From: Actinoplanes sichuanensis
Lineage (GTDB): Bacteria > Actinomycetota > Actinomycetes > Mycobacteriales > Micromonosporaceae
DNA length: 64,000 nt
NCBI RefSeq assembly: GCF_033097365.1
Contig: NZ_AP028461.1
Coordinates: 11,373,501-11,437,500 of the forward strand
Direction: 5' to 3'
Shown: positions 34,304-41,835 of the stretch, piece after piece
How the letters are laid out: the number at the start of each line of letters is the position of its first letter
Position numbering within the stretch: the first letter of the stretch is position 1
Notes under the pieces: generated by a model
Databases searched by the model: none
The model's input: only the letters and a program-made list of their open reading frames with translations
Told to the model about the DNA's origin: nothing
Made by a program: the position numbers and the translations under genes

Positions 34304-36193
34304 ATGAAGGTTCAGCTGCTCCGCTACGTCGCCGGTGCTGTGACGGCGGGTGCGCTCGCCGCCGTGGGCGTCTACGCGCTGCCCACCGGGAGTTCGGAAT
34401 GGACGCCGGTCACCTACGGGTTGACCCAGGACGCCGACGAGATCCTGCCGGCGGTTGTCAGCAAGGCGCAGCCGGCCCGGGTGGTCAGTACCACGCTCGA
34501 CGAGGACGGCCGGCCGGTCGTCACCGTCAAGGAGGCCACCGACAAGGCGTCGGCCGCGAAGCTGGTCCAGGACGCCCAGAAGGCGGACGGCGCGGTCAGC
34601 GTCGAGATGGATGCTCCTGTGCACGCGCTCGGCGTACCGTCGGGATCTGATCCTTATCGGTCTCAGCAGTGGGATTTCACGAAGATCCGAGTGGCTGACG
34701 CCTGGCAGAAGTCGACAGGCAGCGGCGTGGTCGTCGCGGTGATCGACACCGGGGTCGACTCGACGCATCCGGACCTCAAGGGCAACGTCCTGTCGGGGTA
34801 CGACGCGATCGCGAACCGAGTGACGGCCGGCACCGACGGCAACGGGCACGGCACCCATGTGGCGGGCACGATCGCCGCGGTGACCGGTAACGGCGTCGGG
34901 GTGTCGGGTGTCGCCCCAGATGTGAAGATCCTGCCGGTCAAGGTGCTGAGTGACAGCGGCAGCGGCACCATGTCGGACACCGCCGAGGGCATCGTCTGGG
35001 CCGCCGACCACGGCGCTCAGGTGATCAACATGTCGCTGGGTTCGTCGAGCAAGGTCACCGCGGTGAGCAACGCCATCGCGTACGCCCGGAGCAAGGGTGT
35101 CACCGTGGTGGCGGCGGCGGGCAACGAGCGTGCGTCCGGAAGCCCGACCTCGTATCCGGGCGCCGACGCCGGGGTGATCGCCGTCGCGGCCACTGACTCG
35201 GCCGACCGGGTCGCCTCCTACTCGAACGCCGGTAGCTACGTCGACGTGGCCGCCCCGGGCAGCGCCATCATCAGCACCTACAAGGGCTCCTACGCCTCCC
35301 TGAACGGCACCTCGATGGCGTCGCCGCACGTGGCCGCCGTCGCCGCGCTGCTCAAGGGCTACCAGAACGCGCTGACCCCGGACCAGATCGAGGCGGCTCT
35401 GGAGAAGTCCGCCGTCGACCTGGGCACGAAGGGATTCGACAACGACTTCGGTAACGGCCGCATCGACGCCGTCGCCGCCCTCGCCGCGGTCGCACCCCCG
35501 ACGACCGCGCCGACCACGGCGCCGACGACCCCGCCCACCACGGCGCCGACGACCGCCCCGCCGACGACCACCCCCACCAGCACGCCGACGGACAGCCCGA
35601 CCGCGACCCCGACGACCAGCCCCACCACCGCCCCGACCACCGCGCCGCCCAAGCCGAAGCTCAACCCCCTCATCACCTCGAACGTCGCCACCCGTGAGGT
35701 GGCCTATGGCACCGCCACCGCCACCACGTTCACCGTCCGGGTGGCGGGCAGCCCGTGGGCGAACAAGCCGGCGTCGGTCTGCATCGCCGAGGCGGGGGCC
35801 GGTTTCTCCTGCACCGACACCAAGACCAGCATCAACGGGACGGTGACGGTCTCCCGCACGGCTGCGGCCGGCTTCCAGGTGTACGTGAAGACGGCCGAGA
35901 CCGAGACGACCGCGGCCGCGACCTCACCGGTCACCACGTACACGGTCCGGGCGAAGGTGGCCGCGAGTCTGGCCGGCCGGGGCGTCATGACGGTGACCAT
36001 CAACGGGGTGGCCGGCCAGCGGGCCGAGATCCAGATCTACAACTCGGTCACCCGCGACTGGACCACGGTGGCCGGTTACCAGGCGGTCGCCCGGGTCTCG
36101 GTGAGCGGCCTGGTCAGCGGTCAGCGATACCGGGTTCTGGTGCCCGACACCACGGCCGTCCTCGGCGCCACGAGCGGGACGGTGCTGGCCTGA
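34304..36193 (+). CDS. Secreted subtilisin-like serine protease (S8), paralogue 2
   Basis: 629 residues. Short Sec signal peptide (MKVQLLRYVAGAVTAGALAAVG), an I9-like propeptide to about 105, then the catalytic domain with Asp148 (AVIDTGVD), His182 (GNGHGTH) and Ser337 (NGTSMASPH). A Pro-Thr-rich linker covers about 400-450 (TTAPTTAPTTPPTTAP type), followed by two beta regions with a Cys pair (VCIAEAG, SCTDT) and the common end YRVLVPDTTAVLGATSGTV. It is 99 bases upstream of a close paralogue and probably arose by tandem duplication. The linker suggests an exposed position outside the cell. Confidence 0.93.
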   Translation: MKVQLLRYVAGAVTAGALAAVGVYALPTGSSEWTPVTYGLTQDADEILPAVVSKAQPARVVSTTLDEDGRPVVTVKEATDKASAAKLVQDAQKADGAVSVEMDAPVHALGVPSGSDPYRSQQWDFTKIRVADAWQKSTGSGVVVAVIDTGVDSTHPDLKGNVLSGYDAIANRVTAGTDGNGHGTHVAGTIAAVTGNGVGVSGVAPDVKILPVKVLSDSGSGTMSDTAEGIVWAADHGAQVINMSLGSSSKVTAVSNAIAYARSKGVTVVAAAGNERASGSPTSYPGADAGVIAVAATDSADRVASYSNAGSYVDVAAPGSAIISTYKGSYASLNGTSMASPHVAAVAALLKGYQNALTPDQIEAALEKSAVDLGTKGFDNDFGNGRIDAVAALAAVAPPTTAPTTAPTTPPTTAPTTAPPTTTPTSTPTDSPTATPTTSPTTAPTTAPPKPKLNPLITSNVATREVAYGTATATTFTVRVAGSPWANKPASVCIAEAGAGFSCTDTKTSINGTVTVSRTAAAGFQVYVKTAETETTAAATSPVTTYTVRAKVAASLAGRGVMTVTINGVAGQRAEIQIYNSVTRDWTTVAGYQAVARVSVSGLVSGQRYRVLVPDTTAVLGATSGTVLA

Positions 36194-36232
36194 GACCCTG
36201 CTCCCGACCGGCAACGGCCCGGCACCGGCGGT

Positions 36233-36284
36233 GACAACTCTTCCCCTGGAATCTGATGTCAGTCCAGTTGTTCGAGGGGAAGAG
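36233..36284 (+). promoter_or_regulatory. Paired inverted repeats over the ribosome binding site of S8 protease 3
   Basis: CTCTTCCCCT (36238-36247) is exactly complementary to AGGGGAAGAG (36275-36284), whose end overlaps the Shine-Dalgarno AGAGGA. ACAACT (36233-36238) is complementary to AGTTGT (36266-36271). The two pairings interleave, so the leader could form a pseudoknot or switch between two folds. A translational control role is inferred. Confidence 0.5.
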
Positions 36285-36292
36285 GAACCGTT

Positions 36293-38155
36293 TTGAAGAA
36301 CGTCCAGATCCGTAAGTTCGCCTTCGGTGCCGTCGCTGCTGGTGCGCTCGCCGCGGTCGGTGCCCTCGCCCTCCCGGGCGGGTCGGCGGACTGGGCTCCG
36401 GTCAGCTACGGGCTGACCGCGGCACCGGAGCGGATTGTTCCGGCGACGGTCACCGAGGCCCAGCCGGCGCGGGTCGTTTCGACCACGATCGACAAGGACG
36501 GCCGCCCGGTCGTCACGGTCAAGGAGGCCACCGACAAGGCCTCCGCGATCAAGCTGGTCGAGGCGGCGCAGAAGGCGGACGGCGCGATCGGCGTGGAGAT
36601 GGACGCCAAGGTGTACGCCCTGGGCGCCCCGACCGGCACGGACCAGTACCGCGCCAAGCAGTGGGACATCCCGAAGATCCACACGACGGACGCGTGGCAG
36701 AAGTCGACCGGCGCCGGTGTGGTCGTCGCCGTGATCGACAGCGGTGTCGACGGCACCCACCCGGACCTCGCCGCCAACATGGTCAGCGGCTTCGACGCCA
36801 CCACCGACCGGGCCGGCACCACCACCGACCGGCACGGGCACGGCACCCACGTGGCGGGCACCGTCGCCGCCGTCACCGGCAACGCCACGGGTATCTCCGG
36901 CGTCGCCCCGGACGTCAAGATCATGCCGGTGAAGGTGCTCGGCGACGACGGCAGCGGCAACATGTCGGACACCGCCGAGGGCATCACGTGGGCCGCCGAC
37001 CACGGCGCCCAGGTGATCAACATGTCGCTCGGCGGCACCCAGAAGGTCACCGCGGTGAGCAACGCGATCGCCTACGCCCGCAGCAAGGGCGTCACCGTCG
37101 TGGCCGCCGTCGGCAACAGCCGTGAGCAGGGCAGCCCCACGTCGTACCCGGCCGCCGACGCCGGTGTCATCGGCGTGGCCGCGACCGACTCGAACGACCG
37201 GGTCGGCGTCTACTCGAACGCCGGCAACTACGTCGACGTCGCCGCGCCCGGCACCGACATCTTCAGCCTCGCCCCGAACGGCCAGTACAAGACGATGAGC
37301 GGCACCTCGATGGCGTCGCCGCACGTCGCCGGCCTCGCCGCGCTGCTGAAGAGCTACCAGAAGTCGCTCACCCCGGACCAGATCGAGGCCACCCTGGAGA
37401 AGTCGGCCGTGGACCTGGGCCCGGTCGGGTTCGACAACGACTTCGGCAACGGCCGTGTCGACGCGCTCGCCGCCCTGAACGCGCTGGCCCCGGCGACCAC
37501 CGCCCCGACCACGCCGCCGACCACCGCGCCGGTGACCAAGGCGCCGACGACGGCTCCGACCACGCCGCCCACCAAGGCCCCGACCACGCCGACCACGCCG
37601 CCCACCAAGGCGCCGATCACCACCGCCCCGGTGAAGGGCGCGCCGGTGATCACCGCGGACACCACCGGCGGGAACGTCATCTACGGCACCACGACCGTCA
37701 CCACGTTCGCCGTCAAGTCCGGTGAGCAGGCGTGGTCCCGCAAGGCCGTCTCGGTCTGCGTGACCGAGTCCGGCGCCGCGCAGCAGTGCACCGAGACCAG
37801 CACCGACGACCTCGGCCAGGTCCGGGTCGAGCGTGCCGCCAAGGCGTCCTACCAGGTCGTCGTCAAGGCCGGCGGGGCCACCTCGGCCACGGTCGGCTAC
37901 CAGGTCCGGGCCGCGGTCACCGTGATCAAGGCCGGCTTCGGCCAGATGCAGGTGACCCTCACCGGCGCGATCGGCCGCCCGGCCGAGATCCAGCAGAAGA
38001 TCAACGGCACCTGGCGTGCCGTCGGCTCCTACACCGCGCCGACCTCGCCGGCCAAGGCCGTCGTCACCCGCCTGATGCCGGGCCAGACCTACCGCGTCGT
38101 GGTCGCCGACAGCGCCGCGATCCTGGGCGCCACCAGCGGCGAGTTCGTCGCCTGA
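36293..38155 (+). CDS. Secreted subtilisin-like serine protease (S8), paralogue 3
   Basis: 620 residues from a TTG at 36293 (AGAGGA upstream). Layout as in paralogue 2: signal peptide, propeptide, catalytic domain with Asp149 (AVIDSGVD), His183 (HGHGTH) and Ser339 (SGTSMASPH), Pro-Thr-Lys-rich linker (about 405-445), and two beta regions with a Cys pair (SVCVTE, QCTET), ending YRVVVADSAAILGATSGEFVA. The oxyanion region reads VVAAVGNSREQ, versus [11 protein letters not shown] in paralogue 2. Its leader contains strong inverted repeats over the ribosome binding site. Confidence 0.93.
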   Translation: MKNVQIRKFAFGAVAAGALAAVGALALPGGSADWAPVSYGLTAAPERIVPATVTEAQPARVVSTTIDKDGRPVVTVKEATDKASAIKLVEAAQKADGAIGVEMDAKVYALGAPTGTDQYRAKQWDIPKIHTTDAWQKSTGAGVVVAVIDSGVDGTHPDLAANMVSGFDATTDRAGTTTDRHGHGTHVAGTVAAVTGNATGISGVAPDVKIMPVKVLGDDGSGNMSDTAEGITWAADHGAQVINMSLGGTQKVTAVSNAIAYARSKGVTVVAAVGNSREQGSPTSYPAADAGVIGVAATDSNDRVGVYSNAGNYVDVAAPGTDIFSLAPNGQYKTMSGTSMASPHVAGLAALLKSYQKSLTPDQIEATLEKSAVDLGPVGFDNDFGNGRVDALAALNALAPATTAPTTPPTTAPVTKAPTTAPTTPPTKAPTTPTTPPTKAPITTAPVKGAPVITADTTGGNVIYGTTTVTTFAVKSGEQAWSRKAVSVCVTESGAAQQCTETSTDDLGQVRVERAAKASYQVVVKAGGATSATVGYQVRAAVTVIKAGFGQMQVTLTGAIGRPAEIQQKINGTWRAVGSYTAPTSPAKAVVTRLMPGQTYRVVVADSAAILGATSGEFVA

Positions 38156-38170
38156 CCGATCCGCGCAAGC

Positions 38171-38205
38171 AACCGCGGCGGGACCCCTCGGGTCCCGCCG
38201 CGGTT
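38171..38205. terminator. Bidirectional hairpin terminator between S8 protease 3 and CWR protein D
   Basis: A perfect 16-bp stem (AACCGCGGCGGGACCC and its complement) with a 3-nt loop, between convergent stop codons. Confidence 0.85.
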
Positions 38206-38219
38206 CGCGTTCCCGCTGG

Positions 38220-39050
38220 TCAGTTCGGTTTCGGCCATTCGGTTTCGAGCAGGGTGGCGGCGACACCGACCGCCTCGGCGCCGGCCGGTGTCGCGGTCGA
38301 GACGACCACCACGCTCCGGGACGCCGACGTGCGCCAGCACAGCAGCGTGGCGGGCGGGCCCGGATCCCGGGCCGGATCGTTGCGGATCCGGGTCGTGCAG
38401 CGGACCCCGTTTCCGGCGGGCGTGCCCTGGTCCCTCGCCAGCCGCAGCAGCGGCTCACCGGTGGCATCCCGCCAGAAGCTGACGACCTGCATCTCGCCGT
38501 CAGCGTAGGGATGCTCGACGATCTTGGTGCGTTCGCTGACCCGAAGACGTTCGCGCAACTCGTCGATGGCGGCCGAGGCCCGGGCCTCGGCCGAGTCCGG
38601 GCTCGCCGGACGGCTCGCCTCGACCGAGGGGACCGGGCTCAATTCGACGGGTGCGGCATGCCTGGTGATTTTGGGGGTACGGCTGACCGGCGCCGTCTCC
38701 TCCGGAGTGGACGAGGCGGTCGCCGGGGCGGTCTGCGGCGCCAGTGCCTCCGGCTCGGGCAGGCTCGGCTGCTGCTCGTTCATCAGCTGGACGGTCAGGA
38801 ACCCGGCGGCGACCAGGGCCACGGCGGCCACCGTGGTCGAGGCGACCAGCCGTCTCCGGTGTCGGACCGACGGGTCGGGTCCGGTCGCGGCCGCGGAGGC
38901 GTAGAGGCCGCCCTCGTGCGCCGTGTAGTCATCGTGATCGTGGTGCTCGTCGTAGGCCATGTCACCGTCCCGCGCCCGTTCCTCTGCGATCTTGTCGAGT
39001 TCGAGCGCGCCGGTCACGCGGCTCGGGTTTCGCCCGTCGACTTGCCTCAT
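38220..39050 (-). CDS. Membrane-anchored CWR-domain protein D
   Basis: 276 residues from the ATG at 39050; an ATG at 38960 (MAYDEHHDH) is also possible and neither has a good ribosome binding site. A charged, His/Asp-rich cytoplasmic part is followed by one membrane helix (HRRRLVASTTVAAVALVAAGF), a Pro/Thr/Ser/Ala-rich linker, and the shared domain: DATGEP...GVRCTTRIRN...TLLCWRTSASRSVVVV...LETEW. It differs from A-C in lacking RF after RCT. It is convergent with the proteases. Confidence 0.72.
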   Translation of the reverse strand: MRQVDGRNPSRVTGALELDKIAEERARDGDMAYDEHHDHDDYTAHEGGLYASAAATGPDPSVRHRRRLVASTTVAAVALVAAGFLTVQLMNEQQPSLPEPEALAPQTAPATASSTPEETAPVSRTPKITRHAAPVELSPVPSVEASRPASPDSAEARASAAIDELRERLRVSERTKIVEHPYADGEMQVVSFWRDATGEPLLRLARDQGTPAGNGVRCTTRIRNDPARDPGPPATLLCWRTSASRSVVVVSTATPAGAEAVGVAATLLETEWPKPN

Positions 39051-39404
39051 GCTTCCAAAGAACGGTACATATCGGGCGGGATTCGGATCATCGGTAGGTA
39101 CTGTCGGCATCTCGTCAGCCGGGTGGCGTGGGGGCGTGCTCCGGCCGTACCCCCGAATCGGAATCCGCCTTTGCCGCAGCATGCGGCGGCAGCCGCCGGG
39201 GTGGACCCTGCGTGACCGGATCGGAACGACCGGTGCCGATGCCTCTGCCGGGCGTCACCCGGACCGGCGAGGGGCGGGTCCGGGCGGTTGACCGTCGGGC
39301 CGATGCACGCGCATCGTGTGGGCACGCGGGTTCGAGGGCGGGCGGATCCGGAGGTGATCCGTCGTTGCCCGCCGCCGAAACAGCAGGTGGGGAGGTGGCG
39401 GCAG
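39051..39404. other. Intergenic region with weak coding signal
   Basis: 354 bp between CWR protein D and the small Cys protein. From about 39208 the frame of GTG ACC GGA TCG... (VTGSERPVPMPLPGVTRTGEGRVRAVDRR) and then, from 39288, the frame of the following gene (HAHRVGTRVRGRADPEVIRRCPPP) both show GC-biased codons. This could be a small gene broken by a frameshift or an N-terminal extension of the next gene. I see no other signal. Confidence 0.4.
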
Positions 39405-39647
39405 GTGACCGGCGACCAGGCGGACCATGATCCGGCCCGGCCGTCGTGGGACTGCCGGGCCTGCGGCCGTCCCTGGCCGTGCGACCCGGCGCGCGAGCAA
39501 CTGGCGGGCGCCAACGGCCGGGTCGAACTGGCCGTCCTCATGTGGGATCACCTGGAGGAGGCCGCCCGGGACATGCCCCAGACGCCCGCCTCGGAGCTCT
39601 TCGAACGCTTCCTGCGCTGGACCGACCGCCCACCCGGCCCGTCCTGA
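39405..39647 (+). CDS. Small conserved protein with a CxxC...C motif
   Basis: 80 residues from the GTG at 39405, with GGGGAGG upstream; an ATG at 39288 would give 119 residues. The core PSWDCRACGRPWPCDPAREQL holds three cysteines, followed by a helical part ending ELFERFLRWTDRPPGPS. Proteins like this are common in actinobacteria as uncharacterised small proteins; the cysteines may bind zinc (inference). Convergent with the methyltransferase gene. Confidence 0.7.
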   Translation: MTGDQADHDPARPSWDCRACGRPWPCDPAREQLAGANGRVELAVLMWDHLEEAARDMPQTPASELFERFLRWTDRPPGPS

Positions 39648-39711
39648 CCAGCGCGCCTCGCGTCCGCCGATTTGTGCAGGCCGACGATGAGTCCGGGCGG
39701 GATCAGTTCGG

Positions 39712-40473
39712 TCAGCGGAGGCCGGCGACCGCCGCGTCGACGCCGCCGCGCCAGATGATGCCCGCCTCCCGGAAACCGGCCGTGCGCAGCGCCTCGATGT
39801 GCCACGACACCGGTGGCGTCCACTCCTGACTGTGCCGGTGCGACGGGTAGATCCGCTCCCGTTCGACCGCCTTCGGCGCCAACTGCTCGTCGGCGGCTAC
39901 GAGTGCCCACCACTGTGGCCAGGAGGTGGCCGCTCCGGTCGCATACCACGCCTCGCGCCGCACCCGGGCGTGATCGTGCAACCGGCGAGACAGCTCCGGT
40001 AGACCCTCGTCCTCCATCTGCTCGGCGTTCGCGAACAGGCCGCCCGGGCGCAGCACCTCCCGGATCTCCGCATACAGCGCGGCGACCCGTTCGGCAGGCA
40101 GCCAGTGCAGCGCGGTCGCGGTCAGCACCGCGTCGAACGGCTCGGTCGGCAGTTTGGCCCGCCAGCCGGGATCGCCCAGGTCGGCGTCGACCACCGTGGC
40201 CCGGTCCCGCAGCGAGGAACCGGCGATCGTCAGCAGCACCGGATCCTGATCGAGGACGGTGACCTGTGCTCCGGGAAAGCGGGCCAGCGCACGCAGCGAG
40301 ATGGTCCCGGTGCCGCCGGCCAGATCGAGCAGTCGTGGCGCCTCGCCATCGGTCACCGCGGCCACGGCGTCGAGCATCGCCGCGAACCGCTCCTCCCGGT
40401 CCGGCATGAAGGCGGTCTGTTGTCGGTCCCAGCTTTCCTGCCACTCGCGATGGTTCGTCAGGTAAGCACTCAT
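39712..40473 (-). CDS. SAM-dependent methyltransferase, class I
   Basis: 253 residues. Motif I is RLLDLAGGTGTISL, motif II region VTVLDQDP, and FDAVLTATALHWL then EVLRPGGLF are the post-I to III blocks of the UbiE/class I fold. The N-terminus (MSAYLTNHREWQESWDRQQTAFM) and C-terminal part (WEAL-like, WTPPVSWHIEALRTAGFREAGIIWR) are typical of small-molecule methyltransferases. AAGGAG lies unusually close to the ATG at 40473. The substrate is unknown. It follows the VWA operon on the same strand after 32 bases and might be co-transcribed. Confidence 0.85.
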   Translation of the reverse strand: MSAYLTNHREWQESWDRQQTAFMPDREERFAAMLDAVAAVTDGEAPRLLDLAGGTGTISLRALARFPGAQVTVLDQDPVLLTIAGSSLRDRATVVDADLGDPGWRAKLPTEPFDAVLTATALHWLPAERVAALYAEIREVLRPGGLFANAEQMEDEGLPELSRRLHDHARVRREAWYATGAATSWPQWWALVAADEQLAPKAVERERIYPSHRHSQEWTPPVSWHIEALRTAGFREAGIIWRGGVDAAVAGLR

Positions 40474-40505
40474 ACTCCTTACGGTAGTTACATTCCAGGG
40501 CTCGC

Positions 40506-41681
40506 TCAAGAGGCGGGCTCGGCCGGCCGCTCGGCGAAGGCACGCAGATCCCGGCGCTCGATCGCCGCCGCCATCAGGTCCGGGAACGCGTCCGGAGTGC
40601 ACGCGAACGCCGGCACCCCGAGCGCCGCGAGGGCCGCCGCGTTCTCGTGGTCGTAGGCCGGGGCGCCCTCGTCGGAGAGCGCCAGCAGCACCACCACCTG
40701 CACACCGGCCGCGGTCATCTCGGCCACCCGGCGCAGCATCTCCTCCCGGACGCCACCCTCGTACAGATCGCTGATCAGCACGAAGATGCTGTCCCGTGGT
40801 CGGGTGATCAGCTGCTGCGAGTAGGCGATCGCCCGGTTGATGTCGGTGCCCCCGCCCAGTTGCGTGCCGAACAGCACCTCCACCGGATCGGCCAGCTGAT
40901 CGGTCAGGTCCACCACCGCGGTGTCGAACACCACGAGCGACGTGCGCAGCGACCGCATCGAGGCCAGCACCGCCGCGAACACCCCGGCGAACACCACCGA
41001 CGCGGCCATCGAACCCGACTGGTCGACACACAACACCACGTCCCGCTGGACCGCGGTGCCCCGCCGCCCGTACCCGACGAGCCGTTCGGGGATCACCGTC
41101 CGGTGCTCCGGCTGATAGTGCTTCAGGTTCGCCCGGATCGTCCGGTCCCAGTCGATGTCGGCATGCCGCGGCCGGCTGATCCGTGCGGCCCGGTTCAGTG
41201 CGCCGGTCACCGCGGTGCGGGTCGGTTGCGCGATGCGACGTTCAAGTTCTGCCACGACGGTACGGACCACCTGTCGCGCCGTCTCCCGGGCCGCGTCGGG
41301 CATCACCCGGTTCAGCGAGAGCAACGTGCCGACCAGGTGCACATCCGGCTCGACGGCGGCGAGCATCTCCGGTTCGAGCAGCAGGCGGGTCAGATCCAGC
41401 CGCTCGATGGCGTCGGCCTGCATCACCTGCACCACGGTGCCCGGAAAATACTCCCGGATGTCGCCGAGCCAGCGGGCCACCTTCGGCGCCGAGCCACCGA
41501 GCCCCGCCGATCGTTTCGTCGACGGCTCATCGGCGTCCCCGGCGTCGTAGAGCGCCGCCATCGCGGCATCCATCGCACCGTCCCGCCCCTCGGCCTTACC
41601 GAGCGGTTCCTCCGCGGCCCCGCCGAGCACCAGCCGCCACCGGCGCCGCCGCTCCGCACCCACCTGCTCGTCGTCGCTCAA
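40506..41681 (-). CDS. VWA-domain protein of the SWIM/MoxR/DUF5682 operon
   Basis: 391 residues from a TTG at 41681 (AGGGGG upstream). The N-terminal half is helical and charged; the VWA domain follows with the MIDAS motif DQSGS (VLCVDQSGSMAAS), LVVFDTAVVDLTD, GGGTDINRAIAY and VLISDLYEGG. Genes of this type stand with MoxR-type AAA+ ATPases and DUF5682 proteins in many actinobacteria; MoxR and VWA proteins usually form a chaperone-like or insertase pair. A six-unit 18-bp tandem repeat fills the spacer to the upstream DUF5682 gene, unlike the overlaps elsewhere in this operon. Confidence 0.88.
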   Translation of the reverse strand: MSDDEQVGAERRRRWRLVLGGAAEEPLGKAEGRDGAMDAAMAALYDAGDADEPSTKRSAGLGGSAPKVARWLGDIREYFPGTVVQVMQADAIERLDLTRLLLEPEMLAAVEPDVHLVGTLLSLNRVMPDAARETARQVVRTVVAELERRIAQPTRTAVTGALNRAARISRPRHADIDWDRTIRANLKHYQPEHRTVIPERLVGYGRRGTAVQRDVVLCVDQSGSMAASVVFAGVFAAVLASMRSLRTSLVVFDTAVVDLTDQLADPVEVLFGTQLGGGTDINRAIAYSQQLITRPRDSIFVLISDLYEGGVREEMLRRVAEMTAAGVQVVVLLALSDEGAPAYDHENAAALAALGVPAFACTPDAFPDLMAAAIERRDLRAFAERPAEPAS

Positions 41682-41713
41682 CCCGCACCCCCTACCCGTC
41701 GCAGCCCGGAGCG

Positions 41714-41821
41714 TTCCGGCTCAGTGGCACCTGCCGGCTTTGTGTCACGTTCCGGCTCAGCGGCACGTTCCGGCTTTGTGGCACGTGCCGGCTTTGTGGC
41801 ACGTGCCGGCTTTGTGGTGCG
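41714..41821. repeat. Six tandem 18-bp repeats
   Basis: Six contiguous imperfect units with the pattern TKCCGGCTYWGTGGCACG occupy 41714-41821 (units at 41714, 41732, 41750, 41768, 41786 and 41804). The period is a multiple of three, but no gene is assigned here. The array lies between the DUF5682 stop and the VWA start. Confidence 0.85.
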
Positions 41822-41835
41822 GGTCGCGCCGTCGG

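Noticed and set aside
35924..38467. 847-codon open frame on the minus strand under two protease genes
   Set aside because: It is antisense to two unmistakable subtilases and is rich in Gly/Arg/Val/Asp/His as expected from GC-biased shadow frames.
41714..41821. CRISPR array
   Set aside because: The 18-bp units are contiguous, with no unique spacers and no cas genes; it is a simple tandem repeat.
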